A model generated the notes under the pieces. That model was not told where the DNA came from. It saw nothing but the letters and a program-made list of their open reading frames with translations, and did no database searches. From Streptomyces sp. CA-278952 (GTDB taxonomy: Bacteria > Actinomycetota > Actinomycetes > Streptomycetales > Streptomycetaceae), in contig NZ_CP112880.1 in NCBI RefSeq assembly GCF_028747205.1, positions 7,785,501-7,849,500 of the forward strand: DNA of 64,000 nt, in the 5' to 3' direction. Positions 43,601 to 51,547 of this stretch are shown here, one piece after another. A program made the translations under genes and the position numbers. Numbering within the stretch: the stretch's first letter is position 1; every line of letters begins with the position of its first letter.

Positions 43601-44069
43601 GCTGGTCGCCGGCGTGCGGGCATCGACCCAGACGCCGCCGATCCCGTCCGGCAAGAGGGTCATCTTCGTGACCCTGGAGGACGGCTCCGGCCTCGTGGAC
43701 CTCGCGTTCTTCGAGGACTCCCACGCCACCTGCGCGCACACGGTCTTCCACTCCGGCCTGCTCCTGGTCCGCGGAGTCGTCGAGGAACGCGGCCCCCGGC
43801 GTACCGTGGTCGGGCAGGCGGCCTGGGACCTCGAGGAAGTCGCCACCACCCGCCGCGACCTGGGCCCCGAAGCCGCTCTCGGCCTGCTCGGCCGCACCAC
43901 ACCCGCCCCCACGCCTGTCCGCGGTGACAGCACGCCGGGTGCGGGCCGGACCCTCGAAGACGGAACGGCCGGGGCGAAGCTCAACGCCTGGAGCGATCTG
44001 CGGCCCGCCGGGTCCGGCTCCGCCGACCTGCGGCGCCTGGGACACCGGTCTCCCGGCTCGGCGGGGTGA
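40602..44069 (+). CDS. dnaE2: Error-prone DNA polymerase III alpha subunit DnaE2
   Basis: An 1155-residue C-family polymerase. The N-terminal PHP domain starts VFTHLHVASGFSARYGASHPQDLVRRAAELGMGALALTD (the first His of the usual HxH is retained as HLH). The palm has the catalytic aspartates in ALPDIDLDVES (~425-435). VAARGSGAGSMVNH and the SLFRPGPVAGGM stretch are conserved. The C-terminal OB domain is around 960-1060 (VLVAGVRASTQTPPIPSGKRVIFVTLEDGSGLVDLAFF). In mycobacteria DnaE2 works with ImuA' and ImuB in damage-induced mutagenesis. GGAGG lies six bases before the ATG. The stop overlaps the Y-family-like gene. Confidence 0.94.
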   Translation: MAVFTHLHVASGFSARYGASHPQDLVRRAAELGMGALALTDRDSVTGAVRHAKACLSAGIRPIFGVDLAVPAFDTAKAPRRSRTPVRGGGHVAEPRLRITLLAGSVSGWARICRLVSAAYARPVDGFPVASWEALREGLGEDVVAILGPASEPVRALAAGRPDVAERLLVPWREIAGQGLLRLEAVAYGLPGLGAGSVRLAAHTLALGDRLGIPTVLTNAVRYERREQHRLADVLDAARLLRPISRRGALDPGERYLKSGAEMDEVAEQVAAAASAPAGRGRRLIEETAATAEQCTVDPVRDLGLGRAHFPEPHVAGAGTRPGDGMRLLRQRSEAGMTARGLDRDVRAMDRLGYELGVIERLGYEAYFLAVAQVVADVRSMGIRVAARGSGAGSMVNHSLFIATANPLSHRLLFERFLSERRTALPDIDLDVESDRRLEVYDRIFERFGSERVAVTGMPETYRARHALRDTGLALGIRPQTVDRIAKSFPHIRACDIGSALSELPELRQLAAEADQYGPLWELAEGLDALPRGFAMHPCGVILSDASLLGRLPVQPAPGGAYPTVQADKHDVEDLGLLKLDVLGVRMQSAMAHSVAEIRRTTGRHIDLDSPDHVDLADEPTFELIRSTKVLGCFQLESPGQQDLIARLQPRHMQDVIADISLFRPGPVAGGMPAKFIAARHGAEEPRYPHPDLVPIMDDTYGVVIWHEQIMMILATMTGCDRAAADVARRALADAGRLPKVEAWFRRCAGERGYTPDVIGEVWDIVKEFGAYGFCRAHAVAFAVPAVQSAWLKTHYPAAFFAGLLQHDPGMWAPRVLVQDAKQFGVAILPVDVNTSRSAHSVEPTANGWGVRLALSTVRGITEAESARIEAGQPYAGLQDLWLRARPSLPLAQRLIKIGALAPLQGGLTRRDLLLQATELHRSARNRTTIDGQLPLGDETHAGEPAGLPEMTGRDVTSAEIDVLSIDVSRHLLEHHHRLLAELGATDAHHVQAMHRGQQVLVAGVRASTQTPPIPSGKRVIFVTLEDGSGLVDLAFFEDSHATCAHTVFHSGLLLVRGVVEERGPRRTVVGQAAWDLEEVATTRRDLGPEAALGLLGRTTPAPTPVRGDSTPGAGRTLEDGTAGAKLNAWSDLRPAGSGSADLRRLGHRSPGSAG

Positions 44070-45073
44070 GCGCCATGACCACCCGAGCCCGGAGCATCCT
44101 GCGCATTCAGCTCCACGACCTCGGCCCGGCCGGCCAGGAGACGTACGAGCAGGCCCTCACGCTGCTGCGTGATCTCACCCCGCTGGTGCAGGCCCTCCCG
44201 CCGGACGCCGCCGACCTCGACGTCACCGGTGCCCTGCGGTTCTTCGACCGGGACACCGGTGGCCTGGCGGCCATGGCCGCACTCCGCCTGGCCGCACACC
44301 TCGGGCTACGGGCGACGATCGGCGCCGGCCCGAATCGGATGCTGGCCGCGATGGCGGCCGACACGACCGCTCCTGGTCAGGTCACCGTCGTCGCCCCGAG
44401 CCCCCGGGCAGTCGCCGAGTTCCTCCATCCCAAGCCTGTCGGCGCCCTCTACGGGGTCGGCCCGGCCACCGCCCGTACGCTCGGGGAGTACGGCCTCCAC
44501 CGCATCGGCGACCTTCTCGACGTTCCGCTGCTGACGCTGCAGCGCATCCTCGGCAAGGCCACTGCCGTGACGCTGTCGCAACGGGCCCGCGGCCTGGACG
44601 CGCGCCCGGTCACCTCCGAGGCGGCGCCCAAGTCCACCGGTTGCTCCCACGAGTTCAGCCACGACGAGCTCGACCCCGCCGCACACCGCCGGGCCCTGCT
44701 CGACCTCTGTGAACGTCTCGGGCTCCGGCTGCGCACCACTGGCCAGGTCGCCGCGCGGCTCGCGCTGAGCATCTCGTACGCCGACGGCGCCACGACGCAG
44801 CGCTCGCGCACGCTGGAGGAGTACACCGCTCACACACCGGCACTCGGCGCTGCCGCGTACGACCTGTATTCCCGCTTCGGGCTGCAGCGCGCCCGTGTCC
44901 GCACGATCACCGTTCGCGCGGACCTCACCGATGCCCAGTACGCCGTCCAGCAGTTGCTCCTGGACCCGGCGGACGGCAAACGGCGCCGCATCGAGCAAGC
45001 CGCCGACCGGGCGCGGGCCCGCTTCGGCGATCAGGCGATCCGCCCGGGCACCCTCGCCCGGCCGCGGTGGTGA
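44066..45073 (+). CDS. Catalytically degenerate Y-family polymerase-like protein (ImuB-like)
   Basis: A 335-residue protein with a Y-family plan: an abbreviated palm (ILRIQLHDLGPAGQETYEQA; DLDVTGALRFFDRD), thumb with helix-hairpin-helix (VGALYGVGPATARTLGEYGLHRIGDLLDVPLLTLQRILG) and little finger (STGCSHEFSHDEL...RTLEEYTAH). The motifs that carry catalytic acids are altered: the first strand lacks DxD, and the usual SxDEAxLDVTG reads PPDAADLDVTG, with the Glu replaced. The fingers region is also missing. ImuB of the mutasome is likewise inactive and acts as an adaptor to the beta clamp and DnaE2, so I infer that role. It overlaps dnaE2 by four bases. No imuA-like gene is adjacent. Confidence 0.82.
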   Translation: MSAMTTRARSILRIQLHDLGPAGQETYEQALTLLRDLTPLVQALPPDAADLDVTGALRFFDRDTGGLAAMAALRLAAHLGLRATIGAGPNRMLAAMAADTTAPGQVTVVAPSPRAVAEFLHPKPVGALYGVGPATARTLGEYGLHRIGDLLDVPLLTLQRILGKATAVTLSQRARGLDARPVTSEAAPKSTGCSHEFSHDELDPAAHRRALLDLCERLGLRLRTTGQVAARLALSISYADGATTQRSRTLEEYTAHTPALGAAAYDLYSRFGLQRARVRTITVRADLTDAQYAVQQLLLDPADGKRRRIEQAADRARARFGDQAIRPGTLARPRW

Positions 45074-45354
45074 CCGAGGCCTCCAGCTGATCGTGTGGGC
45101 CGAAGGGAAACCGGCCGCCCACCTGGACGACGGCCGGGTGGAGGCGATCACCGTGGCCGCCCCCGTTCCCCGGCGCCACGTCGGCCGGCGCCCAAGCATC
45201 TGACGGTGCTGGAGCACCCGCCGGACGCACGGAACGCGCTTTTCCGTTCATGATCATCAGATGTGGTGAACCTCCCGGCTCCCAGGGGTGATACGCCCCT
45301 CTCGCCCACCATGATGAGGTCGTCCCGCCCACCAACTCTCTCAGGAGTACGACG

Positions 45355-46563
45355 ATGTCAGAGACGTCCGAGCCTAATGTCGGTGCCTTCACCCTCGGCG
45401 GCCCGCTCACCGCTGAACCGGCCGGGACCGTCGAGGTACCGGAGCACGAGGAATGGCCCCTGCCGAACGGCTTCGCCTGGGTCTTCCCCGGCGAGGGCAA
45501 CCAGGGCGGCCTCGTCCGGCCCGTGATCATGGCCGACGGCTTCAACCTCGGCCGGAGCAAGCTCGACGTGCTCTACCACGGGCTGGAGAGCGGCAGCTTC
45601 CCGTTCATCAGCGAGCTGCGCCGTCGCGGCAGGGACGTGATCCTCCTCGGCTTCGAGGAGCGCAGCGCGTCGATCCTGGACAACGCGGAGGCGGCGGTGG
45701 CCGCCATCCTGCGGGCGACGGCCGAGCAGGTGGGCGACACCCGTCTCGTCGTCGGCGGATTCAGCATGGGAGGCATCGTCACCCGCTACGCACTCGCCAA
45801 GCTCGAAACGCAGCGGATGGATCACAGGACCGCGCTGTACTTCTCCTACGACAGCCCGCACCGCGGCGCTTCCATCCCCGTCGGCGTGCAGGCGTTCTCC
45901 CACTTCATCCCCTTCCCGAACGACTTCGCGCGGCAGATGAACAGCCCGGCCGCGCGGCAGATGCTGTGGCAGCACTACGACAAGGACACCGAGAAGATCA
46001 CGGTCGCCCCGGAGCGCACGGAGTTCCTCGACGCCCTGGACCGGGTCGGCGGCTGGCCGCAGATCCCGATGAAGATCGCCGTGGCCAACGGCCGCGCCGA
46101 CGGCATCGGTCTGCCGGACGTGAAGCCCGGCGAGGTCGCGCTGCGCATCGACCGGATCTACCCCGGCACCACCTTCTACACCCAGGCCCAGGGCGACGAC
46201 GTGACGGCCGCGTACCTGAACCGCAGGTTCCCCAAGGCCGAGCAGACCGTCACGACCAACGGCTTCCCGGAACTGGACGGCGCGCCGGGCGGAACCCTGC
46301 ACACGTACAAGATCCTCTCCGGGGCGATGGAGAAGCTCGGCGGCAAGATCGACCTGCGCCACGAGGACGTCTGCTTCGTCCCCACGGTCAGCGCGGTCGC
46401 GATCCGCGACATCGAGAAGCAGGACGACCTGTACGCGAACGTCGGTGACCTGGACCCGCAGGAGAGCGAACTCGACGACTTCCTCTGCTCGTCCACGACC
46501 ACCGCGCACACGGGCATCACCGAGGAGCTGTGCACCTGGATCCTGGACCGGCTCCCCAGCTGA
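45355..46563 (+). CDS. Alpha/beta-hydrolase fold protein with GFSMGG nucleophile motif
   Basis: A 402-residue protein. PVIMADGFNLGRSKLDVLYHGLESGSFPFISELRRRGRDVILLGFEERSASILDNAEAAVAAILRA leads to LVVGGFSMGGIVTRYALA, the nucleophile elbow G-x-S-x-G with Ser near 142. SYDSPHRGASIP follows, as in lipases and esterases that act on bulky substrates. A His near the C-terminus (AHTGITEELC) may complete the triad. No signal peptide, so probably cytoplasmic or released by other means. CAGGAG precedes the ATG. It is monocistronic, with a terminator before the convergent regulator. Substrate unknown. Confidence 0.75.
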   Translation: MSETSEPNVGAFTLGGPLTAEPAGTVEVPEHEEWPLPNGFAWVFPGEGNQGGLVRPVIMADGFNLGRSKLDVLYHGLESGSFPFISELRRRGRDVILLGFEERSASILDNAEAAVAAILRATAEQVGDTRLVVGGFSMGGIVTRYALAKLETQRMDHRTALYFSYDSPHRGASIPVGVQAFSHFIPFPNDFARQMNSPAARQMLWQHYDKDTEKITVAPERTEFLDALDRVGGWPQIPMKIAVANGRADGIGLPDVKPGEVALRIDRIYPGTTFYTQAQGDDVTAAYLNRRFPKAEQTVTTNGFPELDGAPGGTLHTYKILSGAMEKLGGKIDLRHEDVCFVPTVSAVAIRDIEKQDDLYANVGDLDPQESELDDFLCSSTTTAHTGITEELCTWILDRLPS

Positions 46564-46601
46564 TCCTCCTCCCGCGTCCGGCGGGCTGACGGGTGTTGAG
46601 C

Positions 46602-46624
46602 AAGCGCCGTGCCGGGCGGCGCTT
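46602..46624. terminator. Hairpin between hydrolase and GbsR-type regulator
   Basis: AAGCGCCG and CGGCGCTT form a perfect 8-bp stem with a seven-base loop in the 63-base gap between convergent stops. It probably ends the hydrolase transcript. Confidence 0.6.
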
Positions 46625-46626
46625 CC

Positions 46627-47133
46627 TCAGCCGCCGAGGTGTTCGGCCCGGTGTGCCGCCCAACGCTGCATCATCGACCCGAGTTCCTCCTCCAGGAACC
46701 GGAAGAACTCCAGGGTGTCGCTGATCCGGCGTCCCTGCGGGGTGTCGAGGCCGAACTGGTCAACGCCCTCCTGCATCGTGGCCTGCCAGTTCTTCAGGAT
46801 GGTGTCCCGATTCAGCAACGCCACGTACCACTGGTCGCCCTGCACGCGATAGCGCTCACGCCGGGACCCGGGCTCCCGCTCGCGGCTGACCATGTTGACC
46901 TGGGCGAGATAGCGGACGGCTCCCGACACGGCCGCCGGGCTGATCTTCAGCTGCTCGCTCAGCTCCGCGGAGGTGAGCACTCCCCGCTCCGACGAGAGCA
47001 GGGCGGCGAAGACCCTGGCCGGCATGCGCGCCATGCCCGCCTGGACCAGCTGGGCGGCGAAGTGCTCCACGAACCGGGAGACCGCCGTCTCGTCGTCGCC
47101 GTCCACGCGGCTCTCTTTCCGCCGCTCATCCAT
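46627..47133 (-). CDS. GbsR/MarR family transcriptional regulator
   Basis: A 168-residue protein. FVEHFAAQLVQAGMARMPARVFAALLSSERGVLTSAELSEQLKISPAAVSGAVRYLAQVNMVSREREPGSRRERYRV (~20-98) is the GbsR-type winged helix. The C-terminal helices (WQATMQEGVDQFGLDTPQGRRISDTLEFFRFLEEEL) form the dimer. It is divergent from a two-gene ABC exporter, 123 bases away, with an inverted repeat over that exporter's promoter. This regulator-exporter layout is widespread in Streptomyces and usually means drug-responsive derepression. ATG at 47133. Confidence 0.9.
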   Translation of the reverse strand: MDERRKESRVDGDDETAVSRFVEHFAAQLVQAGMARMPARVFAALLSSERGVLTSAELSEQLKISPAAVSGAVRYLAQVNMVSREREPGSRRERYRVQGDQWYVALLNRDTILKNWQATMQEGVDQFGLDTPQGRRISDTLEFFRFLEEELGSMMQRWAAHRAEHLGG

Positions 47134-47221
47134 GCTCCGACCCCGGTCCCTGTGGTTCCTGACGCTCGTGTGCGCCCGCGTGCTCGGCCACTCTATCCAG
47201 CGATTCATACGGTTTCTTAAC

Positions 47222-47255
47222 TTCACAGACTTCTGAAAGAAGCGTACTTTCGGAA
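47222..47255 (+). promoter_or_regulatory. Leaderless promoter overlapped by an inverted-repeat operator
   Basis: TTCACA (47222-47227) and TACTTT (47245-47250) are 17 bases apart, and the -10 ends six bases before the ATG at 47257. Over it lies TTCTGAAAG (47231-47239) with CTTTCGGAA (47247-47255), an inverted repeat with one mismatch and a seven-base spacer. A repressor bound here, probably the GbsR-type protein, would block the promoter. Confidence 0.6.
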
Positions 47256-47256
47256 T

Positions 47257-48234
47257 ATGAAGAAGGCCATCACCGTCGCCGGGCTGCACAAGTCGTTCGG
47301 CCGGACGCACGCCCTCGCCGGCCTCGACCTCTCCGTCGAAGCGGGCGAGGTCCACGGCTTCCTCGGACCCAACGGGGCCGGCAAGTCCACGACGATCCGC
47401 ATCCTGCTGGGGCTGCTGCGCGCCGACTCCGGCGGGGCCCAACTCCTCGGCAAGGACCCGTGGAAGGACGCGGTCGAGCTGCACCGGCGCCTCGCCTACG
47501 TCCCCGGGGACGTGGAGCTGTGGCCGGGCCTCACCGGAGGAGAGGCCATCGACCTGCTGGCGAAGCTGCGCGGCGGCCTCGACCGGCGGCGGCGCGACGA
47601 ACTCATCAAACGGTTCGACCTCGATCCGGTCAAGAAGGGCCGCGCCTACTCCAAGGGCAACCGGCAGAAGGTCGCCATCGTCGCCGCGCTCGCCTCCGAC
47701 GCCGAACTGCTCCTCCTCGACGAGCCCACGGCCGGCCTCGACCCCCTGATGGAGGTCGTCTTCCAGGACGTCATCCTCCAGGCGAAGGCGGCGGGGAAGA
47801 CCGTGCTGCTCTCCAGCCACATCCTGGCCCAGGTCGAGAAGCTCTGCGACCGCGTCAGCATCGTCCGCCGGGGCCGCACCGTACAGTCGGGCACGCTCGG
47901 CGAGATGCGCCACCTCACGCGTACGACCGTCGAGGCCGAGACCGAGCGCCCGGCCACCGGACTCGACGCCCTGCCCGGTGTGCACGGACTGAGAGTGCTG
48001 GACCGGAGAGTGAACTTCGCCGTGGACGGAGCACACCTCGACGCCACGCTCCGCAGGCTCGGAGAGTTCGGCATCCGGAGCCTGACCAGCCACCCGCCGA
48101 CGCTCGAAGAGCTGATGCTGCGTCACTACGGCGACGAGCTCGCGTCCAACGGACGTACGGGGACCGGCGAACCCACCCCCTCCGACGGGCCCCCCTCCAC
48201 CTCCACCGGCGGAAAGGGCGGCGTCCCCCGATGA
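47257..48234 (+). CDS. ABC transporter ATP-binding subunit, drug-export type
   Basis: A 325-residue ATPase of the DrrA-like group. Walker A is GPNGAGKST (~37-45), Q-loop region PGDVELWPGLTG, signature YSKGNRQKVAIVAAL (~131-145; the usual SGG reads SKG), Walker B LLLLDEPTAGLDP (~152-164), H-loop LLSSHILAQ. The C-terminal ~90 residues form the extra domain found in drug and polyketide exporters. It pairs with the permease whose ATG overlaps its stop. Likely substrates are amphipathic drugs or lipids; not determinable. Confidence 0.93.
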   Translation: MKKAITVAGLHKSFGRTHALAGLDLSVEAGEVHGFLGPNGAGKSTTIRILLGLLRADSGGAQLLGKDPWKDAVELHRRLAYVPGDVELWPGLTGGEAIDLLAKLRGGLDRRRRDELIKRFDLDPVKKGRAYSKGNRQKVAIVAALASDAELLLLDEPTAGLDPLMEVVFQDVILQAKAAGKTVLLSSHILAQVEKLCDRVSIVRRGRTVQSGTLGEMRHLTRTTVEAETERPATGLDALPGVHGLRVLDRRVNFAVDGAHLDATLRRLGEFGIRSLTSHPPTLEELMLRHYGDELASNGRTGTGEPTPSDGPPSTSTGGKGGVPR

Positions 48235-49892
48235 CCAGCACCGTCGCGCCGCTCGACGCCCCCGGAAGGCCCGCGCCCACCAGGGCCGCCTCCGTCGCCT
48301 TCACCGGTACCGGGACCCTGGTCCGGTTCGGACTGCGCCGTGACCGCGTCCGCATGTCCGTATGGCTGCTCGCCCTCACCCTGGGCACGCTGGCCACGGC
48401 GTCCCAGTACAAGGCGCTGTACTCCACTCCCGAAGAACGCGCCACCGCCGTCGGCTCCATGGACAGCCCGGCCGCGCTCGCCATGACCGGCCCTCGTCAT
48501 TATCTCTCCGACTACACCGCCGGAGCGATGCTCGGCCACCAGCTGCTCGGCTTCATGGCCGTCCTGGTGGGTCTGATGAGCATCCTGATCGTCACCCGCC
48601 ACACCCGCGACGAGGAGGAGACCGGCCGCGCCGAACTGGTCCGCTCCACCGTCGTCGGGCACCACGCTCACCTCGCCTCCGCACTGGCGCTCGCCGTCGT
48701 GGCCAACCTCGCGCTCGCCCTGCTGCTGGCCCTGGGTCTCACCGCGTCGGGCATCGACGGAATCGGCCCCGGCGGGGCGCTGCTGTACGGCTTCACCCAC
48801 GCCGCGATCGGGCTCGTCTTCGCCGGGACCGCCGCGATCACCGCACAGATCACGGCGCACACCCGGGGCGCCTCGGGCATGGCGCTCGCGGCGATCGGCG
48901 CCGCCTACGTGCTGCGGGCCTCCGGCGACGTGGGCAACGACGCCCTGTCCTGGCTGAGCCCGATCGGCTGGACCCAGCGCACCTACGTCTTCGTCGACGA
49001 CCGGTGGTGGCCGTTGGCGCTCTGCCTGTCCCTCGCCGCGCTGACCGCGGCGTACGGATTCGTCCTGAGCACCCGACGCGATGTCGGCGCGGGCCTGCGC
49101 GCCGCGCGGCTCGGCCGGCGCACGGCGTCCGACGCCCTCACCCGGCCCTTCGGCTTCGCCCTGCGGCTGCACCGGGCGACCCTGCTGGGTTTCGGCGCCG
49201 GGCTGTGCCTGATGGGCGTCATGTACGGCTCGATCCTCGGCGAGGCGGCCGACATGGTGAAGGACATCGAACAGGTCCAGGAGGCGCTGGCGGAGATCGG
49301 CGGCAGCACCGTGGCCGAGTCGTTCGCGTCCATGGTGATGGTGGTCGTCGCGGTGGTCGCCGCCGTGTACGTGGTGATGGCCGCGCTGCGACCGCGCGCC
49401 GAGGAGAGCGCCGGCCGCGCCGAACCGCTCCTGGCCACCGGCCTCTCCCGGAACCGCTGGCTCGGAAGCCACGTGGCCGTCGCGCTGGCCGGCGGCACCG
49501 CGCTGCTGGTCATCGCCGGGCTGGGCTTCGGCCTCTCGGGCGCGGCGTCGGCGGGGGACGGGGGCCTGGTCCTCGACCTGGTCCAAGCGGCCGCCGCGTA
49601 CGCCCCCGCCCTCTGGGTGACCGTCGGCGTGGCCGTCCTGCTCTTCGGCTGGTTCCCGCGTGCGGGGGCGGCGGCGTGGATCGTGCCCGTGTACGCGTTC
49701 CTCGTCGGGTACCTGGGGCCGATCCTCCAGCTCCCGGGCTGGATGGAGAACCTGTCGCCCTTCGGCCATGTGCCGCGACTCCCGGCCGCCGGGATGAGCT
49801 GGACCCCACTGCTCGCGCTGACCGCCGTCGCCGCCGGACTGATCCTGCTGGGGCTGATGGGTTTCCGCCGCCGGGACCTGGAGACCAAGTGA
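48231..49892 (+). CDS. ABC exporter permease, polyketide-antibiotic type
   Basis: A 553-residue integral membrane protein with about twelve hydrophobic segments in two repeats. It opens TGTLVRFGLRRDRVRMSVWLLALTLGTLATASQYK. The TRHTRDEEETGRAELVRSTVVG and AEESAGRAEPLLATGLSRNRWLGSH stretches are the repeated coupling motifs (EE-x-G-R-x-E) that contact the ATPase. Two such motifs in one chain show an internal duplication, usual for this family. It is translationally coupled to the ATPase (ATGA overlap). Confidence 0.92.
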   Translation: MTSTVAPLDAPGRPAPTRAASVAFTGTGTLVRFGLRRDRVRMSVWLLALTLGTLATASQYKALYSTPEERATAVGSMDSPAALAMTGPRHYLSDYTAGAMLGHQLLGFMAVLVGLMSILIVTRHTRDEEETGRAELVRSTVVGHHAHLASALALAVVANLALALLLALGLTASGIDGIGPGGALLYGFTHAAIGLVFAGTAAITAQITAHTRGASGMALAAIGAAYVLRASGDVGNDALSWLSPIGWTQRTYVFVDDRWWPLALCLSLAALTAAYGFVLSTRRDVGAGLRAARLGRRTASDALTRPFGFALRLHRATLLGFGAGLCLMGVMYGSILGEAADMVKDIEQVQEALAEIGGSTVAESFASMVMVVVAVVAAVYVVMAALRPRAEESAGRAEPLLATGLSRNRWLGSHVAVALAGGTALLVIAGLGFGLSGAASAGDGGLVLDLVQAAAAYAPALWVTVGVAVLLFGWFPRAGAAAWIVPVYAFLVGYLGPILQLPGWMENLSPFGHVPRLPAAGMSWTPLLALTAVAAGLILLGLMGFRRRDLETK

Positions 49893-49920
49893 CGCACCCG
49901 GGGGGCGTGCTGACGTCACG

Positions 49921-51354
49921 TCACCATCCGGTCCACAGCAGGTGGTTGATCAGCAGGGTCGGAATCGCCGACGCGGCAAGCCACCACCGCACACTCGGGC
50001 GGGGGAGCAGCGCCGTCGCCGGCAGCAGCCACAGCAGGAACGGCTGCCAGATGCGCTCGGTCTCCGCCTTGCTCATGCCGGAGAGGTCCGCGGCGAGCAG
50101 CGCCGCCAGCGCCGCCAGGACGAGCAGCGCCAGCCTCGCTTCCGGGGAGGCCGCCGCGGAGCCGCCCCGCAGTGCCCGTACGGCGCCGGGCGCGGCCACC
50201 GCGCTCCGGCGCAGCCCGGCGACGGCGGCGAGCCCGGCCGCGAGGGTCGCGCAGGCCAGGTTGGCCCAGACCCAGTAGCCGTACGGGCGGACGCCGCCCG
50301 CGCCCTGGTAGTAGCGCTCGACCAGCAGGTGGTAGGCGGTCCACCAGTTGAACCCGGCGAGCGTGAAGGCCACCGGGACCACGAGGGCGCCGAGCAGGAA
50401 CAACGGCACCGGGCGGGCGGTCCGGGTGAGCACCAGCACCGCCAGCAGGACGGCCGCCATCAGCCCCAGCCCGTAACTGAGGTAGCAGGTCCACCCGAAC
50501 AGCAGACCCCCGCCGGCCGCCGCCACGGCCGGGAAGCGGACCCGGCGGGTGGCGGCCAGCGCGAGCAGCGCCACCGACCAGGCGGCCACCGCCGTGAAGT
50601 AGCCGTCGGCGGAGACGCCCGCCCAGACGGCGGCCGGGGCGAGGACGAGGAAGGGCGCGGCACGCCGGGCCAGGCGCTCCTCGGCCAGCACGCGCACGGT
50701 GATCAGGGCGGCCAGCACCCCCGAGGTGCCCACCACGACGCAGAAGACGGCCGCCCAGGCGCCGCCACCGAGACCGATGCGGTCCAGCCACACGAAGGTC
50801 AGCGTCGCCCCCGGCGGGTGCCCGGCGATATGCGCGGGCCAGTTGCCGGGCTCGCCGATCACGATGTGGTTCGTGAAGTCGCGCAGGGTGGCGGGAATGT
50901 CCTCGAAGCGGTCGATGACCCGCAGGTACTCGTGCTTCGTGGTGAGCCGCTTCGCGACGCCCCGGTGCCAGCCGTCGATCAGCGCCATCGAGAAGACCCA
51001 GGCCATCGACCCGGCCCAGGCCGCGGCCAGCAGCCCGCGCCAGGGCAGCCGGGCGGCGAGCGCCGGGCCGTGGACGACCACCAGGACCGCCGTGACCAGA
51101 GCGGCCGGCGTGCCCGGCCCCAGGTGCGGGTCCCAGGAAGCCAGCAGCGGCGGCCACTGGGCGCGCAGACTCCCGTCCCGGTTCTGGATGACATGGCCGA
51201 CGACCACAGCGGCCGTGACCAGCAGCACGCCCGCGGCGGCGGCGACCAGGTCGGCCCGCCCCGCGCGCCGGGCGCGGTCGTGGTCCGGTGGTGCGGGCGG
51301 GCCGTGCCCTGTGCCGCCGGCGGTATTCGTGGGGGTGGCGTTCTCGGTCTTCAC
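49921..51354 (-). CDS. Polytopic membrane protein, possible GT-C glycosyltransferase
   Basis: A 477-residue protein with around eleven hydrophobic segments. The loop after the second or third helix (DGWHRGVAKRLTTKHEYLRVIDRFEDIPATLRDFTNHIVIGEPGNWPAHIAGHPPGATLTFVWLDRIG) is long and contains His, Asp and Glu residues, as in lipid-linked-sugar (GT-C) transferases. The GHPPG stretch is typical of such actinobacterial proteins. It is divergent from the sulfite-oxidase-fold gene 193 bases away and convergent with the ABC permease. It may belong functionally to the envelope or glycan cluster to its right. Confidence 0.72.
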   Translation of the reverse strand: MKTENATPTNTAGGTGHGPPAPPDHDRARRAGRADLVAAAAGVLLVTAAVVVGHVIQNRDGSLRAQWPPLLASWDPHLGPGTPAALVTAVLVVVHGPALAARLPWRGLLAAAWAGSMAWVFSMALIDGWHRGVAKRLTTKHEYLRVIDRFEDIPATLRDFTNHIVIGEPGNWPAHIAGHPPGATLTFVWLDRIGLGGGAWAAVFCVVVGTSGVLAALITVRVLAEERLARRAAPFLVLAPAAVWAGVSADGYFTAVAAWSVALLALAATRRVRFPAVAAAGGGLLFGWTCYLSYGLGLMAAVLLAVLVLTRTARPVPLFLLGALVVPVAFTLAGFNWWTAYHLLVERYYQGAGGVRPYGYWVWANLACATLAAGLAAVAGLRRSAVAAPGAVRALRGGSAAASPEARLALLVLAALAALLAADLSGMSKAETERIWQPFLLWLLPATALLPRPSVRWWLAASAIPTLLINHLLWTGW

Positions 51355-51534
51355 GCTGGCACGCTATGCACACCGGGGGGCGATCGGGCGGTACGGCAGG
51401 GCCGCGTCACCGAACCGTCAGATCCGCCTTCCAGCGGCGACGACCGTTGCGGCGATGCCCGCCTCCCCGCCCTGCCGGCACGACGTCAGAATTTTGTCAG
51501 GAGTCGCGTCCGCCCGTCGGCGCCGATCCCCGCC

Positions 51535-51540
51535 TAGCGT
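51535..51540 (+). promoter_or_regulatory. -10 box of the molybdopterin enzyme gene
   Basis: TAGCGT lies seven bases before the ATG at 51548, so transcription should start at or next to the start codon. The same hexamer and spacing occur upstream of the epimerase gene (57808-57813, minus strand). No obvious -35. Confidence 0.45.
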
Positions 51541-51547
51541 CGGCGTC

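Noticed and set aside
39441..44045. A minus-strand 1534-codon open frame opposite dnaE2
   Set aside because: It is the antisense shadow of dnaE2 in GC-rich DNA; only its last ~270 codons (thioester reductase remnant) have family similarity.
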